Shown here: one piece after another, positions 46,101-56,930 of the stretch
Layout of the letters: every line of letters begins with the position of its first letter
How positions within the stretch are numbered: position 1 is the first letter of the stretch
From: Pseudofabraea citricarpa
Taxonomy: Eukaryota; Ascomycota; Leotiomycetes; Helotiales; Dermateaceae
Length of the DNA stretch: 64,000 nucleotides
Assembly (NCBI GenBank): GCA_029641185.1
Contig: JAPWGK010000001.1
Location: forward strand, 446,501-510,500
Direction of reading: 5' to 3'
Translations under genes and position numbers: made by a program
The notes under the pieces: model-generated
What the model saw: only the letters and a program-made list of their open reading frames with translations
Told to the model about the DNA's origin: nothing
Database searches by the model: none

Positions 46101-48569
46101 CGAGGTTAGCGTAGCGGACGGAGTAGCGTTCAATTATTGTCCGCCCTAATACAGTAGTTGTGATGGCATAAAACTGGGCCCGTTTCTTCCTACCATATCG
46201 ATCGGTTGTGAACGGTATTCCTCTTCCTCTTCCTGTTCCCATTCCCGTTCCCGTCCCCCTGGTTATGCACTAACTCGATACCTCACAATAATAATAAAAA
46301 CAACAATAATGCCTTTCGTATCGTCATATCACCATACCATATCATATCATATGCAGACCCACAGACATTCTCTCCTTGTTCTTCCTCCCCCGGGGGGTGT
46401 GGTCACTGTGGTGTGAGGCCTATACGTCAGATGCTGATATAGGGCTGTGCGGCTTGCTGATTGGCTGAGCGGAAGCTCCCTCCTTCGTTACGCGTGGTGG
46501 AGCAGCGAGAGAACAAGGAGAACAAGGAGGACAAGGGGGCAAGGAACAAGGACAAAGACAAAGACAAAAGTGGATTGCGGATTGTGCATGTTCGATCCTC
46601 CAGGGCTCTCTGACTTTGCCTCCAGATCTGAGGACATGGTGAGGGTCAGGGACTCAAGGACTCAGGGACTCAGGGACTCAGGGTGAGGGAAGACGTTCCG
46701 GTGTTGGAGTAGAAACTGTACCCAGGTCCTAGAATAGCACAGCCATCACATCACATCACATCACATCACACATCACATCATTACTGAAATTTTGATCTTT
46801 GGTCTCTGGTCTTTAGCCGTTGGCATTATTGCGCTTGCGCTTGCCTTTGCCTGACTACTCCTTGACTTTATTGAACCGGCTGTTGGGTATCAAGCGCTTT
46901 CCGGTATAGCTTGCGAGGGGTTCGGATTTTTCTTGGGCTTCTTCTGTGCGGTATGGTAGCGTCAGGTAGGTATAGTACCGTAGAACAGAAGCCAACCGTC
47001 TCGTCTGACCCGACCCGATCTTTTTGCGCAACTAGTACGGTACGGTAACTGTCGTACGGAGTGTAACTAGAGGAACACTTTGACCCTCTGTGACGGCGTG
47101 ACAGTGTGACACTCGATCCTCGACCGTCGACCTGCGTGCTGCGTGCTGCGAGCTGCGAGCTGCGCGACACGCGATCCGTCCCTCTCCAGAGTCCGAGTTT
47201 ACAGATGAATAAACTGAACGGGTGCTGCATCTGGATTCAATAGTGATAGCAAAACCCGTCCTTGCTCACGTATACCCCCCCTTAGCACGGCGAGTTATCG
47301 ATGTCTCAGATGAGACTTTTATTTCCCAAGTCTTTGGATCCGACGGGGTCACGACGGGGTCGATGCGATGGCGATGGCGATGGCGTCGGCGATGGCGTCT
47401 TACTTGCACTTGCTACAGTTGCTATATTTCGGCTTGTATGTATATGTTGCGCGTTAAGAGGCTGTGAGAGCGAGAGAAAGAGAAAAAGTGAGGCTGCGGA
47501 GAATTTGCTAAACAGCCACTTAGTTGGTGCTGTTGACGTGGCTAGCCTAGTTCGAGCTTTGGCTTGAGCTTTGAGCTTTGAGCTTTGGGTTTGCCCTTTC
47601 TTTGCTTTCTCTATTGTGGCTTTCGGAATCGAGAATCGAGAACGTCGCGGATACCAGTAACACGTCGGCTGATCGTGACTTGGTTGTTGGTGTTTTGAGT
47701 TGTGGCTTGCATCTGTGTGTTGTTCTTTCTGTCTCTTTGCTGTCTTAGATGCTTGGTTTTTTTTTGGTTTTTTTTTACGCTTGCAGAAGAATATCGTTGG
47801 ATATTTTATGTATGCTATTTAGTACATTTCCTGTGTAATTACAGTCCTTGGTCAAGAACTGGTGGACTTCATCAAGTCTCGTTGCTCGCTATTCGAGGTA
47901 TTTGTCGCTTGAGTAAAGAAAAACAAATAGATCCTTGACATGTCCAAATTTTCTTTAATTCCTTGATCAGATAGGCTCAATTATTTGACTTGTGCCTTTT
48001 CTATCATGTTTTCATCAAATACAGTGCATTATTTCCCAAATCAACTACTCAATTCACATACAGGTCAAAAGCTTCAAAATTGAGAAGAGCGACACCAATA
48101 TATCTTTAGGACCAAGCCATCTCATCTAACAAGAGAGCGGGAAGCATGTGATGCGGTTCCTTCACATCTTTCCTTTCTATTTCCAGCCTGTCTACCTACT
48201 TCTCGGGAACGGCAAGGCCAGAAGAAAATATGATAGATAATATTTTTCCGCTTGCTTCTGATCTGGATCTGGGGGCGGCCGCCACCATCGTACAGGACGC
48301 CCATCGCACGCAGCCATCACTCTCACTCAATCAATATACACAAACGGAACATGCATGCAGGCATGCATATATGACAAGTACGTAAGTTCACCAACCCGCC
48401 ACATGTTCTCCCATCCTTCTATCACATCTCAGACCTCACAAAAGCCCTGCGAACCGACCGACCAAACAAACAAAGGAAAAATAAGGACAAACAGATGACA
48501 CCTCTCCTTCGCCCTCCGAAGAGGAAAATCCGTGTGGCTGGGATTTCTGCCTGGGACCCTTAATCCTCA

Positions 48570-48767
48570 TCCTGCACTGTTCTGTACGGAAGGGGGTTGC
48601 AAGAATCAAGGAGCACCCCCCGGTTTCTGCCAGTACTTGATAAGGAAAATCGTGGAGAAGTTTGTAGAAACTTCAGTTGTTCTATGGTCGGTTCCTATTC
48701 ACCGCCTACATGGGGGTGCTCCTTGATTCTTGTAACCCCCTTCCGTACGGTACAGCATGGTGCAGGA
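48570..48767. mobile_element. Foldback/MITE-like element with about 50-bp inverted arms
   Basis: The left arm (48570-48620) and right arm (48712-48767) are near-perfect reverse complements: both contain TACGGAAGGGGGTT, one mismatch (G versus A), then ACAAGAATCAAGGAGCACCCCC or its G variant. The outer 15-20 bp match less well. The roughly 90-bp spacer has no ORF. No coding capacity, small size and long terminal inverted repeats fit a non-autonomous DNA element or a hairpin RNA source. I could not confirm target-site duplications. Confidence 0.75.
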
Positions 48768-50364
48768 AGATTGGGCAATGATCGGTGCTTGGTAAGGGAT
48801 TCATAAGATATTGGTAAGCCCTGCTCTGTCTCTGCGGTGCTGGCTGCCTGCATTATTCTGCATCGCAAGGTACCGCTTGCTGAGTTGCGACTGGATGGAT
48901 TTATTTATGATTCCCTCTTTATTTTCGGCGCTGCATTTGCATCTGCATGTCTGTATGTCTATGTCTGCGTCTATGTCTATGTCTATGTCTTGACTGCTTC
49001 GGTTGTTACACGGCAGATAGGTAGCTAGGGACCTTTAGGCAGACAGTCTGTTGTGTGCTTGTGCCTTGTACCTTGCGCCTGCCTGTGCGTATGCCGTGTG
49101 AAGAGAGAGAGAGGGAAAACACCTTGAAACTTGGAAACATGGAAGACGGCTCCGGGTATTTTAGATCGGTTTCTCGGGTAGAAGGGAGAGCTCGTGGGAC
49201 TCGTGGAACTCGTGGAACTCGTGGCTGCGAATATCTCCTATTTTTCCTGCAGGTTGGAAATTTATTGAGCGTGTGGTTATTTCCCGTTTCTATTTGTGGA
49301 AACCAGCCACCACCACCACCTCCTCCACATGCATCGGATATATGCACGGTGTTTTGTGCCGCTTACTCTACTTTTGTTTGGTTTGGTCTGGTTTGGTTTG
49401 AGCCGAACTGCAATGTATGTTTGACGTGCAATTGGATATTTCGTGCCGTCCTTGACACGTGTAGTGAAAGGGGCGAGGAGGCTTTCTTGGTTTTGTTTTG
49501 ATAGTTAGGCCGCGTGGCTATTAATCAATCTGTGGTTGTACAGCAGATAATTACGTGTAGGAGGTTTGGAAAGGAGGTAATATGTTCACTTCTAAAGACT
49601 TCGGCTGTTGTACTAAGATGGCAGTCCGAGCCGCCTGAGTTTGGTTGTTTGTAGCTAATTATGTTCTTTGATATTGTCCCAGGAAGTACTTTATCCCTTT
49701 TACTACTATCACAATTAACTACCTGGGAACTGAAACAGACTTTGGATAAACTAGGAGAATCAACACTTAGAGTATGTCCTGTTTGTAATCATCAAAACGC
49801 GTTCAGTTATTCTGAAGGCATAAATCACTCAAAAGCATTTGTAGATTTTAAATTGTGTTGGTTCTAAGCCTTGGTTACTTAATAAGATCAAGCTGTTTAG
49901 TAACCCGTAAATATCACACAGGTCTTGGAGGGACCTCCTTTAGCTTTCGTAATAATTGAAATTTGTGATTAGATTAAGTATTTGTATGTCCATAACTATT
50001 TGGGGAAAACGCAGCGCTGTTGCCATTTAATTTACTGTTGTCATTCAGTCCACTGTTGTCATTGTTCAGTTCACAGGTATAATAAAGTCTCCATTTGTCG
50101 AAGAGCCCCCGGTTGTCATGCCATCTCCGGTTGTCAGGAACTCTCTGACGACAAAAGAACCCCCAAATATGCCTTCCTGATTCTTCTTGTCTGTATATCG
50201 TCCCCAAAAATCGGCCCGGTAGGTCTTGACTGTGCTCAACCAAGACGCTCCCGAATCGATTGTGACATTGATGGCACGTTGCTCGTTTGGATCCCGGATG
50301 CTAAAGCTGAAGAGTCCTCTGTTTTTTATATATCAAAGGCTTGAGTCTCTGAGATTGACTATTG
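48768..50364. other. Intergenic, becoming AT-rich
   Basis: It contains TCTATG-type repeats (about 48952-48990) and a CTCGTGGAA minisatellite (about 49191-49224). From about 49.6 kb the composition turns AT-rich. A short plus ORF (49661-49867) has CPVCNHQN, and a minus ORF (50243-49974) has an Asn/Asp-rich repeat; both may be remnants of transposon genes but I cannot assign them. Confidence 0.5.
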
Positions 50365-50695
50365 AAGGTGATTGAGAAATCAACAAACAGGGAAAAAGAT
50401 AATTCCGATGAAGAGTAGATTTTCACAGTTGAGAAACCAGCAAACAGGGAAAAAGATAATTCCGATGAAGAAGAGATTCTCACAGAAGATTAAAAAGATA
50501 ATTCCGAGGACGAGTAGATTCTTGTAGTTGAGAAATCAGCAAACAGGTAAAAAGACAGTTCCGAAGAAGTTTATAACTTATAAGTTTAGCAAGGGGAATT
50601 ATATGCACATGTCTAACATTAGTGATGGGATTCTCACAGTTGAGAAATCAACGAATAGGGAAAAAGATAATTCCGATGAAGAAGTTTATGACTTG
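50365..50695. repeat. Degenerate tandem array, unit about 65-75 bp
   Basis: Four to five copies of a unit built from TTGAGAAATCAACAAACAGG, GAAAAAGATAATTCCGATGA and AGAGTAGATTCTCACAG. The last copy is separated by about 60 bp of other sequence. Copies differ by scattered substitutions, and one copy lacks the first part. It has no coding sense and is not CRISPR-like, because the units are contiguous and degenerate rather than identical repeats with unique spacers. Confidence 0.85.
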
Positions 50696-51410
50696 TGATA
50701 AATTTAGCGACGGGAAGTTCATACAAAAGTGTCATATTGCAACTCAACAGAGCTTGAAATTACTGGTAAGTTTCTAAGATAAACAGCTTGAACTCTTCAA
50801 CGAGTATATCAGTCAAATATAATGCTAGAAAAAATACGATTAGGGTCATGGTCTTGGTGGGTGTAGATGAAATAGCATTTTCCAGCTTGGGGGCAATTGC
50901 CCACTTTCTGAACCTCAAAATCAAGCGAGGGTCTTTGTTCACTTGAGCATCTAAACAGGACACCAAGCTTATTGTAATAAGGCTTTTGAGATGGTTACCA
51001 GCCAACTTGGTGATAGCCGTTAGTTAACTTATTATAAAACTTCAAACGTTACTTGAGTACATTTACTTTTCGCAGGAAGCTACTCGTCGCTTAACTTCTA
51101 GAGGGTATTTATGTTTTGAGATGGATGCTAATATGCTGCATAAACCTTGTCAAATAAAGGGTTACTTTCAAGAAAGCTCCATCTATGGTCATTGAAGGCT
51201 ATGCCGCTTTCTGTTAGTTACCTTTGCCTAAATAAAGTTATTAAATACAGGTGTTTCGAGCCAAAAACTTCACTTGTCAATAAATTCCAATTGCAAATGC
51301 ATTTGAGAAACCAAACTTGATTAAAATAATGTAATGCCTGTAATTAATTAAGTATCGAATTGATGAAGTGCTTTAGAGCGAATAGATTTGAGAAGGCCAA
51401 GCAACGACCC
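50696..51410. other. AT-rich intergenic downstream of P450
   Basis: No gene recognised. It is the 3' flank of the minus-strand CYP65-like gene. Confidence 0.5.
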
Positions 51411-53165
51411 TCAGCGAATGACTGGTGTCAACTTGACGAAAAGTTCTGGTTTCTCCCATAGAAAATACATCTTCATATTCTCACCCCAAGTCCGGCTCTG
51501 CTCTGCAAGCTCCAGATCAAAGTTCCACAGGATCCGAGCAAGTATGACTCGCATTTCCGCATATGCCAAACTAGAAATACGCGTTAGAAGAATCTTACCA
51601 ACAACTGTAGTTGCACTTACTTGCGACCAATGCAATTTCTTGGACCGAGACTGCCAAAGACGTTAGTCAAGAATGTGATAGAGACGAGGACGTTCGTCAC
51701 CTGAATGGGGCAAATGCTCCTCGATTATCGTTCTCGTACTCGGCACCACCTAACCAGCGTTCTGGTATGAATTTATCGGCATCCTTCCAATTCCTTGGTT
51801 GGAGGTGTGCGCTGTAAGCGCTCACGAAAACCGTTGTCTACAGAACTCGTTAGATATCTACCAAGTAAGCAGTCGAGAAGCGTAAAGACCTACCCCGCCA
51901 GGAACCCATTCGCCACTGATCATTTGTCCACCATCAGGAACAGTTCTAGGACTCCCGAGAGGTACAGGGGGTTGAATCCGCAAGCCCTCTTCGAGCACAG
52001 CCAGCTCATATCGAAGTTGGTTGACGCTGACCATATCGATCTCGTCTTCATTCTTGAATGTGGTTCTGATCTCCGCCACAAGTTTGTTCATGATATCTGG
52101 GTGCTTTAAAAGCTGGTATGTCACAACTGATAGCAGAGTCGCAGTTGTCTCACTCCCAGCAATGAGAATAATGTTGAAAGTCGGTATAATTTCCTCCTTC
52201 GTCATGCCTGTCTCGGTATCATTGTGCTTCATTATGTTGGTCATAAAGTCCTTTCGATCGGTGTTGGAACTCATGCGGGCTTCGACTTTCTCTTTGGTAA
52301 ATAGTGCGAGCTTGACACGTCCCTGAAGTAACTTTTGGGGGATCATACTCTTGAATATCTCATCAAGGGGTGAGAATCGTCGAGCGGCTGATCGATAGGC
52401 GGCTGCTTTGAAGTTTCTGAAAAGAAATGATACCCACGGATGCATGTTTGTTGATTCAAGGCAGTCAAACGATGAACCGAGTGTCAGGTCGCCAATGATA
52501 TCAAAGGAAACGTAGTTATACCATGCTACCATATCCAGAGACTCTCCAGTTTTTGCTCTGGAATGCAGACGAGTAATGAGCAGATCAATGTATTTCATGA
52601 TTAACGGTTCCTGAATCTCGTTAAATTAATTTCTCGTAGAAATTCGCACAGAAACATGCCTGTTCTCGTAAAGCCTTCTCCGAAAATGCATGTGACAATA
52701 AACGTCGGTACCGGCCATGGTCTTTGTCACTCTTCACCGTCAGAATACTATGCCCCCCTGTGGGAGGAGAATTGTAATAAACTGTGCTCTTAGCCATCTG
52801 AGGCCGCTTCGTATAGATGTCCTTCTGAGCTGCTGCGTCACTGTAGACAAGCTCATTGGGTGCCATGCGAACTACATGGCCGTATTTCTCATGCATTCCC
52901 TTGACTACCTGGGGAGTGACCCCAGTAACCAACATCCATGTGTTGGGAAGACTGCTCGCAGCGTAGAGTTTTGGCCCTGGATACTTGGATAGCGGATGGA
53001 AGTAAACATTGTAGATTGCTTTTGTGATGAGCCTTGCGAGGAACTAAGATGAAATGAGACATGTGACAATACCCCGCGCTCTTTTGGAAAACTCACAAGA
53101 AAAATAACTGTGCCTCCAGCTTTGGCTATCAAGACGGCAATGGCGCTGAGGGTCTGGAGAACCAT
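51411..53165 (-). CDS. Cytochrome P450, CYP65-like (isotrichodermin hydroxylase type)
   Basis: Microsomal heme monooxygenase. Six exons: 53165-53097, 53043-52660, 52610-51894, 51837-51701, 51650-51621, 51570-51411; 498 residues, full length. The N-terminal membrane anchor is the first about 23 residues. YFHPLSKYPGPKLYA is the Pro-rich hinge typical of CYP65-like enzymes. The I-helix oxygen-binding motif is AGSETT (302-307), the K-helix ExxR is EGLR (359-362), PERWL is the meander region, and the heme loop is FSLGPRNCIG with Cys442. All key residues are present. Intron 2 (52659-52611) must use a GC donor (CAG|GCATGT) to keep the frame. Members of this clade often work in secondary metabolism, but no backbone enzyme is nearby. 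Confidence 0.92.
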
Positions 53166-56100
53166 CTTGGCAATCACAGTTAAGCTTTTTGAGAAAATCT
53201 CAATTGAATGATGGTGGAGAAGGATGCTGTTGGGATAAGTACTCGGATCGCGACCGAGAAGTCAGGTCATTCTTGCTCGGCTATTCGTGGTTATAATATG
53301 CCCAGTGCTTGTTATTGGTAGGAGATTAAAGCTAACTGCGCCGCCGCAGGTAGAATCGAAGATGGCATGGTACAAACATTGAGAATACTTATGAAGTAAC
53401 CAAACAGCAACGAGCATACAAGTTATTTGATGTGTCAGCAACTACAACATGTGAGGGGTTAGCATAGATTGGCCATAGAATTCATAGGTGTTGTCAATGA
53501 TACGCTGACGATAGGCCTAGCAAGCGAAAGATACGGGGGATGTAGCATCTAGAAGGGCTAGAATAAGGGCCAATCTTCGGTTTCCCAACGGGTTTCAGGT
53601 ATTCCGTGTCCGTGTCCGTGTCTTGTGACTTTTGGCTGTTTATTCCCGGACGCCTTATCAGGTTTAAATTGCACCAATTGTACTGTTTTTCAATAAGACG
53701 GTCTCTGTTCTCTCCGATGATTCGCGGCAATGTAATGAAAAAGGGGGATGTTGTCTGTCACATGTTAAGGAAGAGCTGGCTGTATTTCTAGATGATCGTT
53801 TTAAAATGCCTAGGTAAATTACCATTAAGCAGACCAGCTAATGGTTTCTCTCTGCGATATGTCGATGTGTAAGCCAGTACAAATTGATAAAGAGTTCACC
53901 TGTTCTGGGATGAACAATCTGTGTCTCATCTGAACCGAGAAATAAAGTGACCATTAAGAAATGAGATTTTGCAAATAGATACAAAGCTCGAAATATATTT
54001 TCGGCTGATCTGGAACCTAGAGGATTTCTTAAAACCAATGTATTAAGAACGAATAGTATTTTATCACACACTGAATTTCGTGCTTATTATAACAAAAAGG
54101 AGAGGCACCACTTATGCTGAATATAGTCTCGCAGTCAATTGAGGCTAAAAAATACAAGACCGAATTAAAGACTTACTCGAAGCCGATATTTATAGACTTA
54201 AGTGGTTGAGAATAGCTGCTGAATGGCCCGTGGCCCGGCTGTTTTAGGAAACAATATAGCGTGGAAACTTTTATTAAAGTAGTACGAAGAACTTCAACGT
54301 CTCTTTAAACACTGTATGTGTCCATGTAAACAAATAGCAGCCGCTTATTATAGCTAGTAAACCTAGTTCGGATCAACAGGTTTCACTAATATGAGGTTGG
54401 AGTGTAACTACACCGACGGCTAGAAAGCGGAACACATTACATGAACCTGCTAATTTGGAAATCTACATTTTCTATTAGAATTGTGTCTTTGAAACAAATC
54501 AAACCAAAAAAGGTATGTACTTTGGAAAATGAATCCGCACACAGACCTTGATAGTTTATTTTAGACCATACCCACTTTGTTTGGGGGAGGAAAGTCATCA
54601 CCTGGCCCAGCGATCCAGAAGTATCTTAAAGATTAAACTTTGAAGTGAAGTGAACACGTTTATCAAAAAGTCAACTAGTTACCAGTGCTGTGTTCTGGGG
54701 CGAGTGTATATAAGCTTTATAACCCAAGGCCGTCTGAACACTAAGAAATATCGAGCTCGGGGACTTCCGCAGTCTCGACCAGCGTGAGCAAAGAATACTA
54801 TTTGATATTCTTGCATAATTGGCAGGATGAAAAGGAATTGAGCAACGAATAATCGCGATTGTAAGAATGTTAATTTGAAGGTAAATTTTGCCACTAAGAA
54901 AAATTTACCCAAAGTCAAAGAAAAGTAGTATACGTGTAGCTTCTAAATTTTAATTTAGCAGGTGCAGACACACTTAAATCGCACTGAAATCGCAGCCGAA
55001 TGAACTCAAAGTTGAATGAATTTTGGAAATCAATAAAAACAGACCACAGGTACCAATTGGCAGGTCTAAACTCATGTTTGTTACACTGCTGCCGCCACCA
55101 GAAATATATTTATGATAAGAGCAGAACATGCAAACCAGAGATATTTTATATACACAAGAGATGGAAGGAGCCTTGATCGAGTGAGCAAGAAGAGCAGGGT
55201 GTAGAAGTTATTGCGATAAAAATATTGTAGGTGGGATTTCAATCATACACCGGAGCTTGAAGCGATCGCACAACAGCTCACTCAAGCTCTATGCGCCAAC
55301 TAATTAGACACCACTCTGTACATCGAATCTAACAGCAAGTTTTACGATAATACATCTTGTATCCAGAACTTCATAAGGAACCGCTTTGTCGCATTAGCCG
55401 CTTAGTGAAAAATATCGAAAATGATTAGGTGTGCATCTCGCCCAACGAAGAAAGAATCGATTGCAGAACCCACCACTAGGTATTCTCCACCTAGACTGCT
55501 GACTTCAGTTGTCTGTTTCTTTATCTCAGTATAAAAGTGAGCAACTTCACTCGACGTGCGATGGTTATTGAGTAACTGCCCCCCACGCTTGCTGATCCTT
55601 ACTGATAACCAAGGCCGAGTCAAGTGGCCGGACAGCTCGGAGAAATTGACAAGAGAATGGCGCCCAAGACTTTTAGGTTGCACATACATGAACTTGGATG
55701 ATGTTCTCGCAAATCGAACCCTTTCTTTTTGTGTTGTGGATTCCTTGGAACCGGCGAGGCCAGTGGGTCAACCATTTATTGTCCAAATGCCGTAGTCGGA
55801 ACTAATTACGGGAAGTCTAACATGGCTAGGATTACCGATTTCGTACATGTCCTGGATGAGGCCAAGGGAAGAGCTCTCCTCGACCTCACCTTTGCAGAAG
55901 AAGAAAATTTGTAGGGTGGGGGTTCCGGTATTTGGCGTACCCCCGGAGAAGGAGAATGCTGGAGTTAATTGGAAGGGCGGAGTAGATGGAGTGCAGGCCC
56001 ACAATATCCCCTGATTTCTGATGGCAATCGAGAACGTCGAGTAAGGAGATGACGTCGCTATGTGGATTACATTTGCCGTACAGTACTGTAAGCGACGCGC

Positions 56101-56930
56101 TACATACCGGTTGCCCGTACCGCTACGAGAGACTTGCGGAAGCCAAGGCCAAGAGCCCAACAAGCAATGACCGCTTGCTGCTTCTACTGAGTAAGCTTTG
56201 CGGCGGCTTGGGAACTTCTCCGACAGCGTAACTGCAACGTTTTTGAAAAGGTATGTAGCGTAGAACCATATCGCTAGAATTATACATTTCTCATGCCATG
56301 TATCAGGCCATTCATTCTCTTCCCCACAATGTCCATAGCAAAGGAGGCGTTGTCGGAGGCGGCGGCTGAAGGGATTCCTCTTCTGGCATAGAAACGCTGA
56401 GCTTATCGACGATCGGCGTCTTGGTCAAAAAGCTTGCAGTAGCCTCACCACCGTTCCGCAACTAGGTCAGTCAATTGGATTAAAGGCCAAGAAATTGTGG
56501 GAATATCGCCATATTACCACCGACTGGCGCCTCCAACACAGGCTACAGGGTCACAATTGCTTTTAGAGCCTAGTTTCTGGTCACCAGGTAGGGAAGTCCA
56601 GCGACCTCCAACTCGGTCCCCAGAAATCTGAGGGACCGGGCATGACGTACCATGGTAGGCCAAAGGAAGGGGACGAGGGAAGACTAACATAAGGTCGCGT
56701 CTTCCCCACGGGACTCTATCTTGTCACAAGATACACTTAAAAAGTTTTATTGCGCCGGCTATATTTTCAATTAGACTGGATGGTTTTTATATATAATCTC
56801 ACGACTGCCCGAGCTTCTCTTCCATCCTGCAATCAGCTGCAATATACTCTTTTCAATTGAAATCAGGGCACACCCATTACTACCCCACGATATACACCAC
56901 CAAATATTATACCGTCTCAACTATTTCACC
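53166..56930. other. AT-rich intergenic, about 3.8 kb
   Basis: Low GC with many stops in all frames. Short ORFs (for example 55689-55402 minus and 55729-55914 plus) are not assignable. The AT-rich, gene-free character would fit old repeats degraded by RIP, but I recognise no transposon motif. Confidence 0.5.
56788..56796 (+). promoter_or_regulatory. TATA-like box upstream of MFS gene
   Basis: TATATATAA about 135 nt upstream of the ATG at 56931; consensus match only. Confidence 0.35.

Larger units (their letters stand above)
34973..48567. other. Gene-poor region, about 13.6 kb
   Basis: I find no ORF or splice chain with protein-like content. ORFs up to 251 codons (for example 43199-42444 minus and 37873-37205 minus) have no conserved pattern. 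The stretch carries many simple repeats: a T-run at 35584-35600, (CA)n at about 37072-37104, (CT)n at 39217-39234, GGT arrays at 40688-40712, (CCTG)n near 45630, and minisatellites near 43655-43710, 44195-44220 and 46640-46682. GTAC palindromes recur throughout. On the minus strand several strong donor-like ACTTAC sites occur (37427-37432, 37687-37692), so a spliced non-coding leader of the DUF8032-like gene or a lncRNA is possible. Confidence 0.6.

Noticed and set aside
49974..50243. Asn/Asp-rich minus-strand ORF as a transposon protein
   Set aside because: The repeats NDNSGLNDNS come from a short local DNA repeat; no transposase or reverse transcriptase motif is present.
50365..50695. Possible CRISPR-like array
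   Set aside because: Units are contiguous, degenerate and in a eukaryotic genome; no identical repeats with unique spacers.
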